A DNA stretch of 64,000 nucleotides, taken from G965202915 sp965202915 (GTDB lineage Bacteria > Pseudomonadota > Gammaproteobacteria > Eutrophobiales > Eutrophobiaceae). The notes under the pieces were generated by a model, which made no database searches, had not been told where the DNA came from, and was given only the letters and a program-made list of their open reading frames with translations. Position numbers and translations under genes: made by a program. This document shows positions 43,225 through 50,442 of the stretch, one piece after another; within the stretch, counting starts at the first letter, position 1, and each line of letters begins with the position of its first letter. The stretch covers positions 186,001-250,000 of the forward strand of contig OZ241847.1 of assembly GCA_965202915.1 (NCBI GenBank), in the 5' to 3' direction.

Positions 43225-44835
43225 TTAAGTGGGGTCAATGATTCCTTCGCCAATCATGCGAATCGCGGTAACACTGGGGACAAAAAAGTAATCTCCTCCC
43301 CTTGTTTCCACAAAGCGAGGGAGGTTGCTGCAGAATAAAGGAGCATCCTGACCATTTTCAGGATCGGCTTCGATCATGGTCCGGCCCGCTGGTTTTCCAT
43401 TCTCAGTTGAATGGTTTCCTAATAAAGGGTCCTTGTCGTTTGATAGTTTAAAGTCATTTCCATAGTTGATCCATTGCTGCTGCAAAAATTCAAATTGCCT
43501 TTTAATGCTGGTATTGAGTGCCATAAAAATGATGCCGTGTTCTCCATCGTCCTTAGTCGGATCTTTTACTTCTCCATACGGCAGGCCGCGCCTCGCGATA
43601 CGACGCCGATTGTCCAAGGCTCCGGGTGTGTTAAATGGTTTTTCCTTTGCCTTGTCTTTCACAAACTCTAAATATCCACGAGGGTTATTTCTGCGAACGT
43701 GGGCACCGAAGGGACATCCTGCTCCATCCAGGTCGTGGTTGTAATCAAAGGCAACGAGTCTTTTTTTAAGCTCTTCTAACTCTTCCTGAGCCTGTTTGGC
43801 GGCCGCTTTATTATTGGCGGCCCTGGCTGCGTCTCGTTTAGCCCTGGTCTCACTGATAGTTGTAATGAATTGATCTGCCTCTTCCCGGGTGGGAAAGGTG
43901 GTGATAGGGGCTCCATTTTTCCACCTTCCTGCAAATTTGGCGGCAAGCATATCTTTTCCACCCGGCAAATCTTTGCCTTTCTCTTCTAAATAGCGGTTAA
44001 AACTGCCTACGTTTTCATGCAGTTTTCGATAAACCATGAACGTTCCATTGAAAGAGAGCAGGCGCGGCTCAGGGGCGATGGGGTATTCCTGCAATTCATC
44101 TCGATGTCCTAAAATGAATTCTCCGGTTCCCAAGGGCTCCCATCCCTCACGAGTAGAGGGATCTAAACGGGTGGGCTTTCCTCCGCCTATGACACTGATG
44201 CCGGTTTTGATACATCCTTCAAAATAGGGGTCGCTAATTCCATCGGTATAACCGAAGTGTTCTTTAGGGGTGGGATTACCGTTTTCATCAAAAACGGCGG
44301 AGGCCGCTTGATACTCTTGATTCTCCCCCTGGTGTCCCAGCAGTTGTTCCACGCCTCCTTTTGTGCGGTCTTTGTGATCACAAATTACTTGATAGCGTTC
44401 TTTTAACGCGTTCTTATTTTGGGCGTTGATTGTGATTAAAATATCCACCGGGTTCTTCCAAATCGGGTCCCAGTTTTCCGGTGCACTGGCTTCATCGTCT
44501 CCCAGAATATTGATGCGGTCCTTCATTCCCATAATAAATTCTTCAGGAAAGCTATTCAGCGATTTAGTGGGCACGCCTAAGTGTTTTAATCCTTGAAAGG
44601 TAAAAGCGATATTTGTTGTAATTTGCGGGATTTTTGTTTTGTCTTCCTCTGAGCTTTTAGGATTCCATGGGGCGCCGGTTGTAATGAGATCAAGCAGGTT
44701 AAGGAGAAATTGGCGACCTGCGTCGCCTTGATGGACCCGATAGAAAACATAGCGGGCATAGGGGAAACCAAAACGGCCGTATCCTTTGATCACGTTGCCC
44801 TGAATATCATGCAAATCGAGTGCCGTGTTTGTCAT
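43225..44835 (-). CDS. DyP-type haem peroxidase
   Basis: A 536-residue dye-decolorising peroxidase of the longer (class C/D-like) kind. The DIQGNVIKGYGR start, the distal GYTDGISDP motif (Asp198) and the proximal haem His379 in GAHVRRNNPR are all present, so it should bind haem and use peroxide. A lysine/alanine-rich helical insertion (about 325-360) sits between the two halves. No Tat or Sec signal is seen, so it is likely cytosolic. It is the last gene of a leftward operon with two related unknown proteins and a P450 fragment. The DNA is more A+T-rich than the flanks, suggesting transfer. Confidence 0.92.
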   Translation of the reverse strand: MTNTALDLHDIQGNVIKGYGRFGFPYARYVFYRVHQGDAGRQFLLNLLDLITTGAPWNPKSSEEDKTKIPQITTNIAFTFQGLKHLGVPTKSLNSFPEEFIMGMKDRINILGDDEASAPENWDPIWKNPVDILITINAQNKNALKERYQVICDHKDRTKGGVEQLLGHQGENQEYQAASAVFDENGNPTPKEHFGYTDGISDPYFEGCIKTGISVIGGGKPTRLDPSTREGWEPLGTGEFILGHRDELQEYPIAPEPRLLSFNGTFMVYRKLHENVGSFNRYLEEKGKDLPGGKDMLAAKFAGRWKNGAPITTFPTREEADQFITTISETRAKRDAARAANNKAAAKQAQEELEELKKRLVAFDYNHDLDGAGCPFGAHVRRNNPRGYLEFVKDKAKEKPFNTPGALDNRRRIARRGLPYGEVKDPTKDDGEHGIIFMALNTSIKRQFEFLQQQWINYGNDFKLSNDKDPLLGNHSTENGKPAGRTMIEADPENGQDAPLFCSNLPRFVETRGGDYFFVPSVTAIRMIGEGIIDPT

Positions 44836-44899
44836 AGGTCTTTTACCTGGCTATAAGAGATTTTTTGTTTCATCCTGTTTTGTCTTGATTTAATCGGGA

Positions 44900-45598
44900 T
44901 CATGGGGTGGTTGAGCCTGCTCGCCACGTTGGCCCTGATGTGTTATCGGGTTGAGTTCGCGCGACAAATTCTTGAAAGGCTTTTTGCAAGTCTGCGTCAC
45001 TTTTCCCCTGTTGTTGGTACACAAACCTGGAAAATTCCTGTTTTAAATAGAGGCCTTTCAGATGGGCCGCCAATGGCTCGTCGTCTTCCTCTGTTTCAGG
45101 ATCTACTGAACCGTTAAAGAAAAAAGTGGTTTCCACCTGGCACTTTTTGATGTATTCCACAAAACCTGTTTCATCCTTGACTTTGTGAAAACCCACACAG
45201 TGTTCAAAAACGTGTTCTAATTCTTTTGAGGCCGCATTCCACGCTCCTTCCAGATAGGCGTCCAAATCTCCGTAAAAATTGGAGGCAAATACTAAATATT
45301 TTGATTTTAAATGATCTTCTAAAACTGAAATCTTTCCATAAAAAATGTATTGAAACCATCTTTTAAACAGCCCCCAATCTTTTACCGCAGGTTCTCCTCC
45401 CTGATAGGGGACGTCATTCAAAATATAAAATCGGCATAAATAGGTATTGGGGACTTTTGCCATCGGGCTTTTTTCATTGGTTCCCAAATCCTGCAGGCGA
45501 CCGCGCATTATGGACGCATAGGAAGTATTTTGATGACTTCCATTTTTGATTGGACACAGGGTGGTAAGCCCATAGGCTTTTTTATTGATGTTTGGCAT
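44900..45598 (-). CDS. unknown protein with SNFYG motif (paralogue of next gene upstream)
   Basis: I cannot name the family of this 232-residue protein. It shares with the neighbouring 213-residue protein the N-terminal pattern (I..KAYG......PI), a mid-protein hydrophobic strand followed by SNFYGDLDAYLEG (SNFYG at 106-110), and a following segment around a Phe/Tyr-rich strand (ETTFFFNG). No signal peptide or membrane segment. Aromatic-rich composition and linkage to a DyP peroxidase and P450 remnant suggest a role in a haem-dependent oxidation of a lipid or secondary metabolite; this is inference only. It lies 64 bases upstream of the peroxidase. Confidence 0.75.
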   Translation of the reverse strand: MPNINKKAYGLTTLCPIKNGSHQNTSYASIMRGRLQDLGTNEKSPMAKVPNTYLCRFYILNDVPYQGGEPAVKDWGLFKRWFQYIFYGKISVLEDHLKSKYLVFASNFYGDLDAYLEGAWNAASKELEHVFEHCVGFHKVKDETGFVEYIKKCQVETTFFFNGSVDPETEEDDEPLAAHLKGLYLKQEFSRFVYQQQGKSDADLQKAFQEFVARTQPDNTSGPTWRAGSTTP

Positions 45599-45625
45599 TT
45601 TGCTCTTTGGTTTTTTGCTCTTTGG

Positions 45626-46267
45626 TTAAGGGGTCTCTTTTCGTCTGCGATTCTCAACGGCTTCACTGGCTAAACTGACTATGGGAGTGGGAGCCATTAC
45701 GCTGAGATCATGTTGTAAATCGGTAAGTAATTGATTGTATTGTTTTCGAAATTCCCCCGGCGAACAACTTCCGGTTCCCGCAACAAACTTATTGAGTGCC
45801 ACCTTCACTTTTTTGCCTGATTTGACGTCGTTAGAGGAAGCGAGCGGATAGGCATTATAATAATGATTAGTCCACACTTGATTATAGGTAATGTAATTAT
45901 AAAATGCCTGCTCAGGAATGGAATTGGGGTAACGAATATTTTTAGCCCAGAAAAGGTCCAAGCCGTAGGGAATGGCCGTAGAAAAGGAATCAACGTATTG
46001 TTCCCAACTTCCATTAAAATTGCTGAAAAAAAACATGTAGTTATAATTCAGATCTTCCCTGGGTTGTTCCTCTGACAGCCGAGGAAATTTATTGACTATG
46101 GTCCAGCGGGCATAATGGATTAATGACAGGGTTTGTAACCCGGCCCGGCCAGACTTAAAGAACTTTGTTCCTCCCACCCAAAAAATGATTTTATTCAACC
46201 ACGTCAGCCTTTTACGAATGGGGGTGACCACGTTCATTGCATAGGCTTTGCCTGCAATATTGGACAT
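45626..46267 (-). CDS. unknown protein with SNFNG motif
   Basis: A 213-residue protein related to the product of the following gene. It has MSNIAGKAYAMNVVTPI at the N terminus, FFFSNFNGSWEQYVDSF (SNFNG at 82-86) in the middle, and a basic tail (ENRRRKETP). Ile/Phe/Trp-rich residues 24-36 could touch a membrane. The function is unknown. Second gene of the operon: 20 bases after the P450 fragment and 27 before the 232-residue gene. Confidence 0.75.
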   Translation of the reverse strand: MSNIAGKAYAMNVVTPIRKRLTWLNKIIFWVGGTKFFKSGRAGLQTLSLIHYARWTIVNKFPRLSEEQPREDLNYNYMFFFSNFNGSWEQYVDSFSTAIPYGLDLFWAKNIRYPNSIPEQAFYNYITYNQVWTNHYYNAYPLASSNDVKSGKKVKVALNKFVAGTGSCSPGEFRKQYNQLLTDLQHDLSVMAPTPIVSLASEAVENRRRKETP

Positions 46268-46287
46268 TTTTTCTCCTTATTCTCTAA

Positions 46288-46572
46288 TTATACGTCAAAT
46301 TCAATATTTAGATGAGTGGGAAAAGCACCTTGCATTTGTAGTTTCCCGGCGTCTCCCTCGGCTCGTCGTAAATTTTTTTGTTTTAACAGGGGGAGAAGAA
46401 TTCCGGGAATTTGCACTTGGTTGATATATTCACCAAAACAAGTATGTATGCCATAGCCATAGTGCATATATTCGTGGGGTGGGCGATCAAGACGAAAGGA
46501 ATCAGGATTTTGAACGTCGTTGCGATCACCCCAATAGTTCAAAAGACTCATGCATTTATCCCTGTATTTCAT
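46288..46572 (-). pseudogene. cytochrome P450, C-terminal haem-binding fragment
   Basis: Only the last ~94 residues of a P450 remain. The haem-thiolate loop YGYGIHTCFG (Cys45 of the fragment) and the preceding DPxxF-like segment NPDSFRLDRPPHEYMH are clear. About 300 residues that should carry the I helix and ExxR motif are absent, and no P450-like sequence precedes the start. The HEYMHYGYGIHTCFG form is like that of P450s paired with fatty-acid haem peroxidases, as I recall. It still has its own promoter, ATG and reading frame, so it may be translated, but it cannot be a functional P450 alone. Confidence 0.85.
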
Positions 46573-46591
46573 CCTTGGTATTGATAATAAT

Positions 46592-46619
46592 AGTATAGCT
46601 TTAAACTATAAATTGTCAA
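46592..46619 (-). promoter_or_regulatory. predicted strong promoter of the peroxidase operon
   Basis: On the minus strand a perfect TTGACA (46614-46619), a 16-base A+T-rich spacer and TATACT (46592-46597), 19 bases before the P450-fragment start. The -35/-10 pair is the best in the window. Confidence 0.65.
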
Positions 46620-46714
46620 TTACTTTGAAGGGCTGAGTCATCCGGCGATGCTCGCCCTGGTGGTAATGTGCTATAATCTCTGCAATGGGAATATCTGTAG
46701 GAAATGATTCATCA

Positions 46715-46984
46715 ATGAAACTTAACAAATTTTTTGTGCCGTTGTTTGCGTGTGTTTTGTTTATCGCGTTCCAGAATGACGTTAATGCGGATGAACAACC
46801 CCGGACGCCCGCCACTGAGTCCAACCCTCTTGTTTTGCCCGATGAGGATCAGGATGCGGAAGAGCAGTGCCTTACCGTATGCAGGCAGTGGGGCCAGGAT
46901 TGTACCCTCAATCCGCGCACCGGCGCCCGCAAATGCAGACGGGTTTGCAAGCAGTTCGGTGAGGAATGCTTTACTGACTTGTGA
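46715..46984 (+). CDS. small cysteine-rich secreted protein with duplicated C-x3-C-x6-C module
   Basis: An 89-residue precursor. A signal peptide (MKLNKFFVPLFACVLFIAF...NADE) is followed by an acidic linker and a six-cysteine domain: CLTVCRQWGQDC, ten residues, CRRVCKQFGEEC. The two modules are clear repeats (C-x3-C-[RK]-Q-[WF]-G-x-x-C), implying three disulphides or metal sites. I know no named family. The ATG at 46715 has GGAA upstream; the frame is open ten codons earlier. A decayed copy lies at 42868-42999, on the other side of the peroxidase operon. Confidence 0.75.
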   Translation: MKLNKFFVPLFACVLFIAFQNDVNADEQPRTPATESNPLVLPDEDQDAEEQCLTVCRQWGQDCTLNPRTGARKCRRVCKQFGEECFTDL

Positions 46985-47228
46985 GTATGGACCAGACTCC
47001 GTAGTCTGTGTCATCGGTTGTAAGCGGTTCGTATTCGCCATCCATCCGGAAACCATTGTCGCAGGTATATTGCAGACCGCCGTCATAGAGAAAACCAAAT
47101 TCATTGTCATCCTTTGACCTCGACGCTGACCCGTTTGTATGCAGGTACGGATTGGGGACGCCGGTGTTAGCCTTACAGGTCTCCGGGAATGGCCTTAAAA
47201 CCATCCTGCAAACCGACTTATCCCTTTA
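46971..47228 (-). other. open segment resembling a broken sushi (CCP)-like domain
   Basis: The minus-strand frame (ATG at 47204) encodes TGVPNP, then FLYDGGLQYTCDNGFRMDGEYEP, then DYGVWS. The order P..N, G-L-Q-Y-T-C-D-N-G-F-R-M-D-G and G-V-W-S is the pattern of a sushi/complement-control repeat, but the third and fourth cysteines are missing and the frame ends six residues later. It overlaps the 3' end of the cysteine-rich gene. It may be a remnant or chance. Confidence 0.25.
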
Positions 47229-47390
47229 ACGCGGGCCGCTGCGATGATGCCGCCGTGCGGGAGATGGACGGCGGCGGGTTACTATGCTAATATTATGCGC
47301 ATGCCTTGGAGGGCATGATGTGTTTGTTTGCCATGGATTTGTTGCCGGATTGGCATTGTTTCCGGATAGTTTATTTTTTGGAGAGACGTT
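47229..47390 (+). promoter_or_regulatory. icd leader with two stem-loops
   Basis: Two inverted repeats precede icd: GCCGCCGT/ACGGCGGC (47249-47256 and 47268-47275) and CATGCC/GGCATG (47300-47305 and 47312-47317). An A+T-rich stretch containing TAATAT lies between them. A clear ribosome-binding site, GGAGAG (47380-47385), is close to the TTG start of icd. Nothing else was seen between 46985 and 47390 apart from the sushi-like segment. Confidence 0.35.
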
Positions 47391-48680
47391 TTGACGATTA
47401 AACCGCCGGCTGAGGGTGAAAAAATCACTATTCACCAGGGAGTACTCAAGGTGCCGGATAAACCTGTGATCCCTTATATTGAAGGCGACGGCATTGGGCC
47501 GGACGTCTGGCGCGCCACTGAAAAGGTATTGGACGCGGCGGTGCAACGGGCTTATTCCGGTGACAGGGAAATCAAGTGGATGGAGGTCTATGCCGGTGAA
47601 AAGGCCCACCAGTTGGCCGGTAACTGGTTGCCGGATGACACATTGGACGCCTGTCGTGAATATCTGGTGGCGATTAAAGGCCCGCTGACCACGCCGATAG
47701 GCGGTGGCTTTCGGTCGCTCAACGTGGCACTCAGGCAGATACTGGACCTGTACGTTTGTCTGCGGCCGATTAGATGGTTTAACGGCGTGCCCTCGCCGAT
47801 TAAGAACCCGGCATTGGTTGATATGGTGATCTTTCGGGAGAATACCGAGGATATTTACGCCGGTATTGAGTTTGAAACCGGTTCCGAGGAGAATGCCCGC
47901 TTCCTTGAATTTTTTAAAGATACGTTTCCCACCCTGTTTCAGAAGATTCGCTTCCCTGAATCATCGGGCATAGGGATTAAACCGGTTTCCAAACAGGGGA
48001 CGGCAAGACTGGTTAGGGCGGCCATTCAGTATGCGGTTGATAATGGGCGCAAGAGTGTGACCATGGTGCATAAGGGCAATATTATGAAATTTACCGAGGG
48101 CGCGTTTCGTAACTGGGGCTATCAACTGTCTGAATCGGAGTTCCCGGAGCACACCTATAGCTGGGAGCAATGGCAACGTACCGCCGCGGAGAAGGGTTCC
48201 GGGGCCGCCAATGAGGAGCAGGAGCAGGCGCTGTCGGCCGGTAAGATCCTGATTAAGGATGCGATTGCCGATATTACCCTGCAACAGGTGCTTACCCGTC
48301 CCTCTGAATTTGACGTGATCGCGACGATGAATCTGAATGGCGATTATTTGTCCGATGCGCTGGCGGCGCAGGTTGGCGGCATAGGCATTGCCCCGGGGGG
48401 TAATATTAACTATGACACCGGCCATGCGATTTTTGAAGCCACTCATGGCACTGCCCCCAAATATGCCAATTTGGATAAGGTCAATCCGGGTTCATTATTA
48501 CTTTCCGGTGAGATGATGCTGCGTTATCTGGGCTGGACGGAGGCCGCGGACCGGGTTATTGGCGCCATGGATAAAACCATTGCGGACAAGACCGTGACTT
48601 ATGATTTTGCCCGGCTGATGGATAATGCCAAAGAAGTAAAATGCAGTGAATTTGCGGACGTTCTGATAAGTAATTTATAG
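47391..48680 (+). CDS. icd: isocitrate dehydrogenase (NADP)
   Basis: Oxidatively decarboxylates isocitrate to 2-oxoglutarate in the TCA cycle. The 429-residue protein has IPYIEGDGIGPDVW, the substrate/phosphorylation loop TPIGGGFRSLNVALRQ (Ser that AceK phosphorylates is in GGFRSLNV), NITLNEDIYAGIEFE-like RENTEDIYAGIEFE, KGNIMKFTEGAFRNWGY and the NADP-site HGTAPKYANLDKVNPGS. The start is TTG with a good ribosome-binding site; no ATG is near. aceK follows after 10 bases. Confidence 0.95.
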   Translation: MTIKPPAEGEKITIHQGVLKVPDKPVIPYIEGDGIGPDVWRATEKVLDAAVQRAYSGDREIKWMEVYAGEKAHQLAGNWLPDDTLDACREYLVAIKGPLTTPIGGGFRSLNVALRQILDLYVCLRPIRWFNGVPSPIKNPALVDMVIFRENTEDIYAGIEFETGSEENARFLEFFKDTFPTLFQKIRFPESSGIGIKPVSKQGTARLVRAAIQYAVDNGRKSVTMVHKGNIMKFTEGAFRNWGYQLSESEFPEHTYSWEQWQRTAAEKGSGAANEEQEQALSAGKILIKDAIADITLQQVLTRPSEFDVIATMNLNGDYLSDALAAQVGGIGIAPGGNINYDTGHAIFEATHGTAPKYANLDKVNPGSLLLSGEMMLRYLGWTEAADRVIGAMDKTIADKTVTYDFARLMDNAKEVKCSEFADVLISNL

Positions 48681-48690
48681 GGGCAATATC

Positions 48691-50436
48691 ATGCCGTCAC
48701 AAGCGCATGGTGACTTAATAGCGGAATGCTCGCAACTTATCTATGATGGTTTCATCGATTATAATAATCGCTTCCATCGTATCACCCGCCGGGCCCAGAC
48801 CCGGTTTGAAAAACGCGACTGGAAAGGTCATCAGCGGGACGTGGTTGAGCGCGTCGATCTCTACGAAAAATCAGTGCGCCGCGTGGTGCTTGAACTGCGC
48901 CGTACCATGGGCGCCCATATTAATGATTACCAGCTTTGGAATGAAATAAGAAATTACTTTGGTGAACGTCTGCTTGAAGTGCCGGACGTCAGTTTTATCA
49001 AGACGTTTTTTAATTCAACGACCCGCCGCATCTTCGGCACGATAGGCACTGATCCCAAGCTGGAGTTTATCGCCGCCGATTCGGTCGATGATCAGGAAAT
49101 GGCCGCGTCGCTCAATATCCGGCGCTATCCCTACTGGGATTCGGTAAGACGCATCTTTGAAACCATACTGGCCGATTTTTCATTTCGTAAACTGCCCTAT
49201 AATGATCTGGGAAGTAACGCCGAACATATTGCCGCGGTGATAAAGGCTTATTTCAATACCGACCAATCCCTGGCCATAGGCATACGCCGATTTGAATTTA
49301 TTAATTCGTTTTTCTACCAAAACGCCCGTGCCTATCTTGTTGGCAGAATTATTCTGGCCGACAGCATTGTGCCTCTTGTTATTGCATTCAAGAATGAGGA
49401 CGACGGGGTTTGTGTTGACGCGGTATTACTTACTGAGCCGGAGATCAGTGTCGTATTTGGCTATACCCGGTCTTATTATTTTGCCGATCCCAATTCGGTA
49501 ATAGGCGCGGTTTATTTCCTGCATTCGATACTCAAAAGCAAGCCCATTGATGAGTTGTACACAGTGCTGGGACGATTGCGTCAGGGCAAAACCGAGCGCT
49601 ATAGAATCTTTACCCAGCATATGCGCCGGAGCAGCGATCAATTTGTTCACGCCGCCGGCGATAAGGGCCTGGTGATGATCGTCTTTACCTACCCCTCCTA
49701 TGATTTGGTGTTTAAGGTAATACGCGATAAATTTGGTTATCCAAAGGCCATGTCGCGCAAAGACGTGATCGGCAAATATAAATTGGTATCGGAACACGAC
49801 CGTGCCGGGCGTTTGATCGATACGCAGGAGTTTCGCAATCTTGAATATAAGATCGATCGTTTTTCGGATGCATTGCTGGACGAGTTATTATCCGAAGCGG
49901 CCGACACCGTCGAGATTGAGGGCGATAATCTGCTGTTGGGTCACGTTTATATAGAAAGACGGGTGCGGCCGCTGAATCTGTATATTAATGAGGTGGCGGA
50001 TGACAAGGCCGGTTTGGCGATCATGGATTACGGCCAGGCGATCAAGGATTTGGCCAATACCAATATTTTTACCGGTGATTTGTTGCTAAAGAATTTTGGC
50101 GTAACCAAGCATAATCGGGTGGTCTTTTATGATTATGATGAGGTTTCATTGATCACCGAATGCAATTTTCGTGATATTCCCGAAACCAATAATATGGACG
50201 ATGAAATGCAGGCGGATCAATGGTATTACGTCGGCGAAGACGATATTTTTCCGCAGGAGTTTATCAAGTTTTTATCGATGAATGAGAAATTGCGGCGGAC
50301 GTTTATGAAATATCATGGCGATCTGCTGAGTGCCGATTACTGGCGCGCGATCAAGGCCCGGCTTTTGGCCGGGGAAGCGTCACCGGTGATCCCGTATGAA
50401 AGCTCGGTGATCACCGGCGTTCCCGCGCGACAATGA
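48691..50436 (+). CDS. aceK: isocitrate dehydrogenase kinase/phosphatase
   Basis: Bifunctional enzyme that phosphorylates Icd to lower its activity and send isocitrate through the glyoxylate bypass, and reverses this. The 581-residue length equals E. coli AceK. VEHDRAGRLIDTQEFRNLEY-like (SEHDRAGRLIDTQEF) and YIERRVRPLNLYI, DYGQAIKDLANTNIFTGDLLLKNFGVTKHNRVVFYDYDE (with the kinase DFG-like loop) are diagnostic. Immediate linkage to icd, rather than to aceBA as in E. coli, makes regulator and target one transcript. Confidence 0.97.
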   Translation: MPSQAHGDLIAECSQLIYDGFIDYNNRFHRITRRAQTRFEKRDWKGHQRDVVERVDLYEKSVRRVVLELRRTMGAHINDYQLWNEIRNYFGERLLEVPDVSFIKTFFNSTTRRIFGTIGTDPKLEFIAADSVDDQEMAASLNIRRYPYWDSVRRIFETILADFSFRKLPYNDLGSNAEHIAAVIKAYFNTDQSLAIGIRRFEFINSFFYQNARAYLVGRIILADSIVPLVIAFKNEDDGVCVDAVLLTEPEISVVFGYTRSYYFADPNSVIGAVYFLHSILKSKPIDELYTVLGRLRQGKTERYRIFTQHMRRSSDQFVHAAGDKGLVMIVFTYPSYDLVFKVIRDKFGYPKAMSRKDVIGKYKLVSEHDRAGRLIDTQEFRNLEYKIDRFSDALLDELLSEAADTVEIEGDNLLLGHVYIERRVRPLNLYINEVADDKAGLAIMDYGQAIKDLANTNIFTGDLLLKNFGVTKHNRVVFYDYDEVSLITECNFRDIPETNNMDDEMQADQWYYVGEDDIFPQEFIKFLSMNEKLRRTFMKYHGDLLSADYWRAIKARLLAGEASPVIPYESSVITGVPARQ

Positions 50437-50442
50437 GGCCGG

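Noticed and set aside
37043..47390. Integrated phage or transposon with att repeats
   Set aside because: No integrase, transposase, terminal inverted repeats or second copy of the tRNA-Lys 3' end was seen; only the accessory character is supported.
47226..47609. 127-codon minus-strand frame opposite icd
   Set aside because: Antisense shadow of the icd start; no family similarity.
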